22,615 nt of DNA, taken from positions 1-22,615 of the forward strand of contig DIZH01000021.1 in the NCBI GenBank assembly GCA_002429325.1. Direction: 5' to 3'. The stretch is from Patescibacteria group bacterium UBA6033. GTDB lineage: Bacteria; Patescibacteriota; Minisyncoccia; Phycocordibacterales; Phycocordibacteraceae. Shown here in pieces: positions 1 to 6,161 of the stretch; the first letter of the stretch is position 1; every line of letters starts with the position of its first letter. The notes beneath the pieces are model-generated. The model ran no database searches. It was not told the DNA's origin and saw only the letters and a list, made by a program, of their open reading frames with translations. A program made the translations under genes and the position numbers.

Positions 1-182
1 TGACCTTCAGTATCGGCAGGCACCGGGACAACATTGTCCTGACCAGAGCGCCCTTCATCGAAGGCTCATATCGTCTTGGCGATAACGCTTCGTTCGCCAT
101 CGGTGTGCTTCGCACTCGCATAGGTGCAGATGCTCCGCGCAACAGCAGTCTCTTGTACTTCTCGTTCCGAATGGCACTGTAA
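1..182 (+). CDS. 3' end of an unknown protein (partial)
   Basis: An open frame enters from the left edge and closes with TAA at 180-182, giving 59 residues and ending in SLLYFSFRMAL. The tail alternates hydrophobic and polar residues (SLLYFSF), which could be beta strands. I do not recognise a family, and the start lies outside the window. It converges on recG, and a hairpin terminator follows within 25 bases, which supports this being a real gene end. Existence is moderately supported; function is unknown. Confidence 0.5.
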   Translation, partial: TFSIGRHRDNIVLTRAPFIEGSYRLGDNASFAIGVLRTRIGADAPRNSSLLYFSFRMAL

Positions 183-204
183 TGACCAAGCGGTCAATGA
201 AAAC

Positions 205-233
205 AGCCCAATCTTTCAAGGTTGGGCTTTTTC
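205..233 (+). terminator. Rho-independent terminator between convergent genes
   Basis: Arms AGCCCAA (205-211) and TTGGGCT (222-228) are followed by a T run at 228-232. On the opposite strand the hairpin is followed by GTTTTC, so it may also stop recG transcription. The recG stop codon (233-235) touches its edge. Confidence 0.8.
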
Positions 234-2437
234 TATTCCAAATGAATGCTTCTGTCGGCGACGCGAGCGCGCAGCGCGAGCGCCGGATGTTTCTTTAGTT
301 CTGGATCGGTCTCGACGAGACTGGCCGCTTCGGTGCGTGCCGCTTCGACGAGTTTGAGATTTTTTAATGCTTCCATCGCAATATCGGAAACGCCCCATTG
401 CCGGCCGCCGGCGAGCTCGCCTGCGCCGCGCAGTGCGAGGTCATACTCGGCAAGCTCGAACCCATTTTTTGCGTTTACAAACGCTTTCATGCGGTCTTTC
501 GTTGCTTGGCCGAATGATTCAGGGAGCGCGAAGCAGTACGACTGGTGCGTCGAGCGTATGACGCGGCCGCGTAGCTGGTGGAGCTGGGCGAGTCCAAATC
601 GCTCCGCGCCTTCGATGAGAATGACGGTCGCGTTCGGGACATTTACGCCGACTTCGACGACGGACGTCGCGACGAGGATATCTATCTCGCCTTTCTCGAA
701 TCGTTTCATCACCTCTTCTTTTTCTCCTGGCCGCATTTTGCTGTGGAGAATATCTATCGTTGCCTCGGGGAAGACTTCTTTTTTCAAACGCAGAGCTTCG
801 GCTTTCACTGATTTAGCGATGAGGGCAAGCTCTTTGGTGGGATCGGGCTCGTCGATGCGCGGACAGATGACATAGGCCTGATGGTCTGCCGCTAGTTCAG
901 AGCGCACACGAGCATATGCCTCGTCTCGTTTCTCGGGTCCGAACACCATGGTGATGACGGGCTTTCTTCCTGCCGGCATTTCATCGAGGAGTGTGAGGTC
1001 GAGATCGCCGTAGAGTGTGAGTGCGAGTGTGCGCGGAATCGGCGTCGCAGTCATCGACAAGAGGTGCGGCGCGACCGCGCCTTTGGTCGCGAGTTTCTGT
1101 CGGTGCATCGTGCCGAATCGGTGCTGCTCGTCGATGATGGCGTATGCAAAATATTTCATAACGAGCGATTTCTCGATGAGTGCGTGCGTGCCGATGACAA
1201 TCGGTATTTCGCCATTTGCAACCATTTTCTTGAATGCTGGCTTAGAGAGTTTGGCGGACTCTTCATATCGCACGCGGGAAGGGAACTTGCGGCATTCGCT
1301 ACCGGTAATGAGGCCGATGGGAATCGGATGGTCTTTGAAATACGAGACAAATGTTGAGAAGTGCTGTTTCGCCAATATCTCAGTCGGACAAAGGTATGCC
1401 ACCTGCAGTGTGCCCGCTACTCTGCCTTTAGGGGTCGAAGTCGCGACAAGATACGCGGTCGCGGCAGCGACCGCGGTCTTGCCACTGCCGACGTCGCCCT
1501 CTAGAAGGCGAAGCATCGGATGCGTTTTCCCGAAGTCCGAAGTGATGGATTCTATTGCACGCATCTGTGCGCCGGTAGCAGGGAACGGGAACGAAGCGAT
1601 AAAATCTTTTAATCGACCGAGCGCACTCTCGTCGACCTCGACAGGCAATGCTTCTTCGCGCAGGAGTATGCGCCGGCGCTGCTGCATGACTATCTGCAAT
1701 GCGAACACTTCTTCAAAGGCGAATCGCTTGCGCGCGGCGTCTGCATCAGACAACTTGCGCGGTGTATGGATGAACACGAGCGCCGAGGAAAGCGAAGGCA
1801 GATTGTAGCGCGCAAGTATCTCTGCTGGGATAGGGTCCTCAATAGTTTCGTGTACATGCGTCTCAAATACTTTGCGTATCGCGTGCGTAATCCAAAGCGA
1901 GGACACTCCCTTGCTTTCGGAATAGATGGGATACAACGTGGGAAAGTCAGACTCTCCCATCTGATGGGAAAGTCTGACTTTCCCACGACTCTGGTTGAAG
2001 AGCGAGTCATGCACCTCTTCTGGCGAGATTGGCGAGGTATCAATCTCAGGATTGGCGAGGTATATTTTTGCTCCTGCTCCTGCCACCTTCCCACTGACTT
2101 TGACCACCATGCCGTCGTGGAGCGACTTTGCGATATAGGGCTGGCTGAACCACATCATTTTTATTTTCCCCGAATTGTCCTCGAGCCACGCTTCGGCGAT
2201 GGGGCGCCGGCTCTTCCAGGTCTTCCGTATATCGGGTTTCCGCACGGTCCCGTAGAGCGTGACCTCAGCGCCAGCCGTGACGCCCGTAATAGTTCCGGTC
2301 GGCCCTGCGTTCTCATAGCGGGCGGGGAAGTGATAGAGCAGGTCGTGAACGGTGCGAATGCCGAGCTTAGTCAGCGCGCGCTTCTGGTCCGGCTTGAGGC
2401 GAGTGAAATGCTTATCAACAGAATCTTGCAACTGCAT
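233..2437 (-). CDS. recG: ATP-dependent DNA helicase RecG
   Basis: RecG is a branch-migrating superfamily 2 helicase that remodels stalled forks and Holliday junctions. The 734-residue product has an N-terminal OB-fold/wedge region (YENAGPTGTITGV, VTLYGTVRK), Walker A GDVGSGKT near residue 315, DEQHRFG near 433, MTATPIPRTLALTLYGDL, SVVEVGVNVPNA, and the QLRGRVIRS motif near the C terminus. I chose the ATG at 2435-2437 because TATACT lies exactly 6 nt upstream of it; an in-frame start at 2473 would run into the divergent malic enzyme gene. It is slightly longer than typical RecG (about 690 residues). Part of the excess is an in-frame 49-bp palindrome at 1938-1986 that encodes roughly GKVRLSHQMGESDFPT at the end of the wedge region. 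Family assignment is secure. Confidence 0.97.
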   Translation of the reverse strand: MQLQDSVDKHFTRLKPDQKRALTKLGIRTVHDLLYHFPARYENAGPTGTITGVTAGAEVTLYGTVRKPDIRKTWKSRRPIAEAWLEDNSGKIKMMWFSQPYIAKSLHDGMVVKVSGKVAGAGAKIYLANPEIDTSPISPEEVHDSLFNQSRGKVRLSHQMGESDFPTLYPIYSESKGVSSLWITHAIRKVFETHVHETIEDPIPAEILARYNLPSLSSALVFIHTPRKLSDADAARKRFAFEEVFALQIVMQQRRRILLREEALPVEVDESALGRLKDFIASFPFPATGAQMRAIESITSDFGKTHPMLRLLEGDVGSGKTAVAAATAYLVATSTPKGRVAGTLQVAYLCPTEILAKQHFSTFVSYFKDHPIPIGLITGSECRKFPSRVRYEESAKLSKPAFKKMVANGEIPIVIGTHALIEKSLVMKYFAYAIIDEQHRFGTMHRQKLATKGAVAPHLLSMTATPIPRTLALTLYGDLDLTLLDEMPAGRKPVITMVFGPEKRDEAYARVRSELAADHQAYVICPRIDEPDPTKELALIAKSVKAEALRLKKEVFPEATIDILHSKMRPGEKEEVMKRFEKGEIDILVATSVVEVGVNVPNATVILIEGAERFGLAQLHQLRGRVIRSTHQSYCFALPESFGQATKDRMKAFVNAKNGFELAEYDLALRGAGELAGGRQWGVSDIAMEALKNLKLVEAARTEAASLVETDPELKKHPALALRARVADRSIHLE
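1938..1986. repeat. 49-bp palindrome inserted in-frame in recG
   Basis: The left arm is 1938-1961 and the right arm 1963-1986, each 24 nt, with a one-base centre and a single mismatch between arms. The core motif is GTGGGAAAGTCAGACT and its complement. It is read through in the recG frame without a stop. It falls where RecG proteins normally pass directly from the wedge domain to the T(L)YPxY segment, so it looks like an insertion. Confidence 0.85.
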
Positions 2438-2462
2438 ATCTGTAGTATACTGGCCTTCTACT
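2438..2462. promoter_or_regulatory. Bidirectional promoter for recG and malic enzyme
   Basis: The 25-bp intergenic region contains the palindrome AGTATACT at 2444-2451. Read leftward it gives TATACT-N6-ATG for recG (-10 at 2444-2449). Read rightward it gives TATACT (2446-2451) 11 nt before the malic enzyme ATG. The two -10 elements share four bases, so only one polymerase can open the site at a time. Confidence 0.75.
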
Positions 2463-3593
2463 ATGGATACCAAAAAAATAATTGCAGCGTTTAAGAAGCA
2501 GGGACCTCGTATTGAGACGAGGGCAAAGGTAACGCTGAAGGAGAAAAAAGACTTCTCGCTCTGGTATACCCCAGGCGTGGGTGCGGCGTCGCTCTACCTC
2601 GCCAAGAATCCGAAGGAAGCTCGCAAGATGTCGATTAAACAGAATAGTGTCGCTATTGTGTCGGATGGCTCAGCGGTGCTCGGTCTCGGCAATATCGGTC
2701 CCTACGGCGCACTGCCAGTCATGGAAGGGAAGGCGCTCATTTTTAAAGCGAAGGCTAATGTCGATGCATGGCCACTCGTGCTTGATACGCATGACCCCGA
2801 TGAGATTGTCCGCATTGTCAAAGCGGTTGCCCCGAACTTCGGCGGAATTAACCTCGAAGATATTGCGGCACCGCAGTGTTTCGAGATAGAGCGGCGGCTC
2901 ATTGAGGAGCTCGACATTCCGGTCATGCACGACGACCAGCACGGCACCGCCATCGTGGTGCTCGCAGGACTTATCAATGCCGCAAAAGTCGTGAAGAAAG
3001 ATATTAAGAAGTTGCGGGTGGTCATAAGCGGCGCAGGCGCGGCCGGTACGGCGGTGGCGAAACTACTCGCAGCTGCAGGAGTGAAGGACACGATACTGCT
3101 CGACCGTGCAGGCGCCATCTACGCCGGTCGCCCTGAATTGAACGCCCATAAGTCTGAGCTCGCCGCGCTTACGAATCCGCGCAAAGTATCAGGCGGTTTT
3201 GCTGAAGTTATGGTGGGAGCTGACGTGTTCATTGGTGTCTCGGGCAAAGGACTTCTCAAGGCTGAACATGTCGCATCAATGGCGCCGAAGAGTATCGTCT
3301 TTGCGCTTGCGAACCCTGAACCGGAAATCTTGCCGGACGAAGCGAAAAAAGCTGGCGCCGCAGTGATAGCGACTGGCCGCTCAGACTATCCGAACCAGAT
3401 AAATAATTCGCTCGTGTTCCCAGGCATCTTCCGCGGTGCGCTTGATAAGCGCGTCTCGAAGATTACAGAAGCGACGAAGCTCCGCGCGGCTCGTGCCCTC
3501 GCCGCGCTCGTCACCAAGCCGACCGCCGCCAAGATTATTCCCGATATGCTTGACCCGCGTGTTGTAAAAGCAGTCGCACAGGCGGTACACTAG
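2463..3593 (+). CDS. NAD(P)-dependent malic enzyme
   Basis: Oxidative decarboxylation of malate to pyruvate in the cytoplasm. The 376-residue protein matches the short bacterial malic enzyme form without a C-terminal phosphotransacetylase domain. Visible motifs are YTPGVG with the proposed acid Tyr35, the catalytic-lysine region FKAKANVDAWP, metal-binding GGINLEDIAAPQCFEIE, HDDQHGTA, Rossmann GAGAAGTAVAKLL, and NPEPEI followed by TGRSDYPNQINNSLVFPG. The ATG at 2463 is preferred over the upstream in-frame start at 2352 because the latter would read through the recG N terminus and the promoter. The cofactor (NAD or NADP) cannot be decided by eye. A small membrane protein gene follows 4 nt after the stop. 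Confidence 0.95.
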   Translation: MDTKKIIAAFKKQGPRIETRAKVTLKEKKDFSLWYTPGVGAASLYLAKNPKEARKMSIKQNSVAIVSDGSAVLGLGNIGPYGALPVMEGKALIFKAKANVDAWPLVLDTHDPDEIVRIVKAVAPNFGGINLEDIAAPQCFEIERRLIEELDIPVMHDDQHGTAIVVLAGLINAAKVVKKDIKKLRVVISGAGAAGTAVAKLLAAAGVKDTILLDRAGAIYAGRPELNAHKSELAALTNPRKVSGGFAEVMVGADVFIGVSGKGLLKAEHVASMAPKSIVFALANPEPEILPDEAKKAGAAVIATGRSDYPNQINNSLVFPGIFRGALDKRVSKITEATKLRAARALAALVTKPTAAKIIPDMLDPRVVKAVAQAVH

Positions 3594-3597
3594 GCAT
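3586..3597 (+). promoter_or_regulatory. -10 element with N6 spacing to ATG 3598
   Basis: TACACT (3586-3591) overlaps the malic enzyme stop codon and lies exactly 6 nt before the next ATG. This would allow a separate leaderless transcript in addition to read-through. Confidence 0.45.
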
Positions 3598-4020
3598 ATG
3601 CAGAAAAGACGTACGGGCATTTACCACTCATTGGTGGTATTGCCGGATAACCTCTTTCCATTCAAGACTGAAATAGGGGGGCAGTGGGTGCGCGGCGTCC
3701 GCTCCTATAACGCGCGGCTCGCGCGCTATCAGCGCAAATACGGCGCTGGCCGATACGGGTTCAAGCTTGATGCGTACCGCCAAGTATTCCATTTCATAGG
3801 CTCGATACTTTTTCTTGTTGCCGCAGGGTTCATTTCTGAAGCACTATTCGGCGGGTCTAACGCCATGTATGTATTTCTCAGCACGGCAATCGCTCTCATT
3901 TCCTTCCAGGAATTCTATCTCCATCGCCGCATGTACCAGCAGCTCTGGCGCAAGGGCTTCATCGACTGGCTCACGTGGTGCATACCATTTGGCGTCTATT
4001 TTTTCACCCATTTTCATTAG
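3598..4020 (+). CDS. Small integral membrane protein, unknown
   Basis: A 140-residue protein with a basic, aromatic N-terminal half (KRRTGIYHSLVVLPDNLFPF, YNARLARYQRKYGAGRYGFK). A membrane-embedded half follows: hydrophobic segments near residues 63-82 (FHFIGSILFLVAAGFISEAL), 87-105 (NAMYVFLSTAIALISFQEF) and 124-138 (WLTWCIPFGVYFFTHF). The N terminus should be cytosolic because of its positive charge. I do not recognise a family. Coding quality and codon use resemble the neighbours. It starts 4 nt after malic enzyme and may be co-transcribed with it or use its own TACACT-N6-ATG start. Confidence 0.8.
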   Translation: MQKRRTGIYHSLVVLPDNLFPFKTEIGGQWVRGVRSYNARLARYQRKYGAGRYGFKLDAYRQVFHFIGSILFLVAAGFISEALFGGSNAMYVFLSTAIALISFQEFYLHRRMYQQLWRKGFIDWLTWCIPFGVYFFTHFH

Positions 4021-4141
4021 AGCCTGTCAAAAACTTCATTTGCTGCGTTACGGGTCCCGCTGATTTTCTCCATCGTACCCCCTGGTACGCCTACGAAAAT
4101 CAGCATCCCGTGCCTTGCATCTGAGAGTTTTTGACCATGCT
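4021..4141. repeat. 121-nt imperfect palindrome (MITE- or REP-like)
   Basis: Nested complementary arms cover nearly the whole gap between two genes: GTCAAAAACT (4026-4035) with AGTTTTTGAC (4126-4135), GCTGATTTTC (4059-4068) with GAAAATCAGC (4095-4104), and CGTACC (4074-4079) with GGTACG (4084-4089). The ends are also related: AGCCTGTCAAAAACT on the left, and AGCATGGTCAAAAACT on the opposite strand at the right. It could be a small non-autonomous mobile element, a REP-like element or an extended terminator. Confidence 0.7.
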
Positions 4142-4173
4142 CTACTCTGCATGACTTCTTATATTGGGAGGGG

Positions 4174-4185
4174 TATACTGTAAGT
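4174..4185 (+). promoter_or_regulatory. lemA promoter -10, leaderless geometry
   Basis: TATACT (4174-4179) is followed by 6 nt and then the lemA ATG at 4186. No Shine-Dalgarno lies between them. Confidence 0.75.
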
Positions 4186-4746
4186 ATGTCTACAACCACA
4201 ATCGTGCTTATCGTTCTCGCCGTTATCGTGCTGTGGGTAGTTATGGCCTATAACGGTCTCGTTTCCCTTACCAATCATGCCAAAGAAGCGTGGTCCGATA
4301 TTCAGGTACAGCTCAAACGCCGCTATGACCTCATTCCGAATTTGGTCGAAACAGTGAAAGGCTATGCCGCTCATGAATCGAGCGCATTTGAGAACGTCAC
4401 GAAGGCGCGTGCGGCCGCCATGGGTGCGACAACCGCCACCGACAAAGCTCAAGCTGAGAACCAGCTCTCGAGCACACTGAAGACGCTCTTTGCAGTCTCT
4501 GAGGCATATCCTGAACTGAAGGCGAATCAGAATTTCCTCCAACTGCAGCAAGAGCTCGGCGACACCGAGGACAAGATTCAGGCTTCACGCCGTTTCTACA
4601 ATACGACCGTGATGACGCTCAATACACGCATCCAGTCATTCCCGGGTAATCTCATTGCGTCTTCATTCAGCTTCAAGCCTATGGACCTCTTCGAGCTTTC
4701 TGCCGCAGACGCAGCAGCTGCTGAACCGGTAAAAGTTAGTTTCTAA
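4186..4746 (+). CDS. lemA: LemA family membrane protein
   Basis: LemA proteins are anchored by one N-terminal helix with a helical-bundle domain; their role is poorly defined but they are very often next to HtpX or TPM-domain proteins. The 186-residue product has a membrane segment at about residues 4-22 (TIVLIVLAVIVLWVVMAY). The signature YNGLVSLTNHAKEAWSDIQVQLKRRYDLIPNLVETVKGYAAHE follows, then a helical domain including YPELKANQNFLQLQQEL and a tail with NTRIQSFPGNLIA. Its TAA overlaps the htpX ATG, which implies translational coupling and a joint membrane-associated function. The start is set by TATACT-N6-ATG. Confidence 0.95.
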   Translation: MSTTTIVLIVLAVIVLWVVMAYNGLVSLTNHAKEAWSDIQVQLKRRYDLIPNLVETVKGYAAHESSAFENVTKARAAAMGATTATDKAQAENQLSSTLKTLFAVSEAYPELKANQNFLQLQQELGDTEDKIQASRRFYNTTVMTLNTRIQSFPGNLIASSFSFKPMDLFELSAADAAAAEPVKVSF

Positions 4747-5648
4747 TGGATCTCTACGCACAGCGTAGCTCAAATATCCGCCGGACTTGGGCGCTCATCA
4801 TCGGCTTTCTTGTCGTTGTCATAGCCATCGGGTATGCATTCTCGTGGTATTACGGAAACTCATCCTTTCTCTATCTCGCGGTAGTTATCGCGGTAGGGAC
4901 GAACTTCTATGCGTATTGGGAGTCGGATAAGCTCGTGCTCTCGCTGAACCATGCACGGCCGGCTACCCGCGAGGAATTCTTCGACTTCTACACGGTCACT
5001 GAGAATCTCGCTATTGCCGCCGGACTGCCGAATCCGAAACTCTATGTCATCGATGACCCAGCACCAAACGCTTTTGCAACCGGCCGCGATGAGGAACACG
5101 CAGTCGTGTGTGCGACCACTGGATTGCTGTCGATGATGACGCGCCCTGAGCTCGAGGGTGTCATCGGCCACGAGCTCTCGCACATCAAGAACCGCGATAT
5201 GCTCCTCATGACTATTGCAGTCGTACTTGCGGGCTTCGTCGCCATCCTCGCAAACATATTTTTGCGCATGTCGTTCTGGGGTGGGGGACGCAACAGTGAT
5301 GACAAGAACAATAACGCTATCTTTATGATTATCGCGGTCGTCGGCGTCGTGCTTGCGCCGCTTGCCGCGAAGCTCATCGAGCTAGCTATCTCGCGCCGGC
5401 GCGAGTATCTCGCGGATGCTTCAGGCGTGCTTCTGACACGCTATCCAGAAGGGCTGGCTTCGGCTCTGCAGAAAATAGGCGGCTACGCAGCGCCCATGCA
5501 CAGTGCAAATCTCGCGACGGCACATCTCTTCATCGGTGATCCATTCGGCGCAAAGGCCGCGGGCAGTAGCGGTTGGATAGAGAAGCTCTTCTCCACGCAC
5601 CCGCCCATCCCCGACCGCGTCAAAGCCATCCTTTCTCCCCAGAGCTAG
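4746..5648 (+). CDS. htpX: HtpX-like membrane zinc metalloprotease
   Basis: HtpX is an M48 membrane metallopeptidase that degrades damaged membrane proteins. The 300-residue product has two N-terminal helices (about 15-55), then the catalytic zinc site HELSH at residues 142-146 with Glu143 as base. Two further hydrophobic segments lie near 155-175 and 195-215, and the third zinc ligand is Glu220 in SRRREYLADASG. The C-terminal FSTHPPIPDRVKAI is characteristic of the family. The start overlaps the lemA stop (TAATG). Length and motifs are normal for the family, so it should be active. Confidence 0.97.
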   Translation: MDLYAQRSSNIRRTWALIIGFLVVVIAIGYAFSWYYGNSSFLYLAVVIAVGTNFYAYWESDKLVLSLNHARPATREEFFDFYTVTENLAIAAGLPNPKLYVIDDPAPNAFATGRDEEHAVVCATTGLLSMMTRPELEGVIGHELSHIKNRDMLLMTIAVVLAGFVAILANIFLRMSFWGGGRNSDDKNNNAIFMIIAVVGVVLAPLAAKLIELAISRRREYLADASGVLLTRYPEGLASALQKIGGYAAPMHSANLATAHLFIGDPFGAKAAGSSGWIEKLFSTHPPIPDRVKAILSPQS

Positions 5649-5681
5649 GGGCATTGCTCCTGTCTGAGCAGGGCGGCATGC

Positions 5682-5693
5682 TAGTGTAAGCTC
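5682..5693 (+). promoter_or_regulatory. -10 element with N6 spacing to ATG 5694
   Basis: TAGTGT (5682-5687) stands 6 nt before the DUF805 gene ATG. It is weaker than the TATACT copies but has the same geometry. Confidence 0.45.
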
Positions 5694-6161
5694 ATGTTTA
5701 CCGGACGAATGGGTGTGAAGGATTATTGGAAGTCAGTCGTGCTTTCCATTCTCCTCCTCGTAATGCTTTACATGGGCGGCGGGGCCCTGTACTTGTTCGT
5801 TGTCCTGTGGGTGCTCCATATGTACGCCGTCACCGGCGTACTCAGCACGGTTCCGCTCCTCCTCCTCATGATTGTGAGCTTTGTCTTCGGTATCGGTCTC
5901 CAGATACGTCGCTTGCACGACCTAGGATATTCCGGCTGGATCGTCGCTGTGCTGTTCATTGCCAGCGCAGCAGCCTCGTTCTTCGGCAAGACCGGCGGCG
6001 CCGGGACGGCAGCATATGCGCCCTGGGCATGGCTCGTCATTATCGTCGTGGCGTTCATCGAGCTTGCGATCTCGCTCTGGCCCGGCAATCCCGCACCAAA
6101 CGCTTACGGTGCCTCTGTCGTCTACCGCTCCTGGTGGGACGCTCTCGAAGGGAAGAAGTAG
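5694..6161 (+). CDS. DUF805 family membrane protein
   Basis: A 155-residue polytopic membrane protein with about four hydrophobic segments (near 17-36, 42-68, 81-97 and 108-127). It carries family hallmarks: the N-terminal FTGRMGVKDYW, the motif IRRLHDLGYSGW at about residues 66-77, and WPGNPAPNAYG near the C terminus. DUF805 proteins are widespread small inner-membrane proteins of unknown function. The gene is followed by the tRNA-Ser gene. Its last 40 bases are overlapped in antisense by the read-through end of the recombinase frame, an artefact of the island junction. Confidence 0.9.
   Translation: MFTGRMGVKDYWKSVVLSILLLVMLYMGGGALYLFVVLWVLHMYAVTGVLSTVPLLLLMIVSFVFGIGLQIRRLHDLGYSGWIVAVLFIASAAASFFGKTGGAGTAAYAPWAWLVIIVVAFIELAISLWPGNPAPNAYGASVVYRSWWDALEGKK

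Noticed and set aside
246..2494. Long plus-strand frames opposite recG (for example 246-875, 1017-1808 and 1766-2494)
   Set aside because: They are antisense shadows of a high-quality RecG frame, with no promoter or recognisable protein features.
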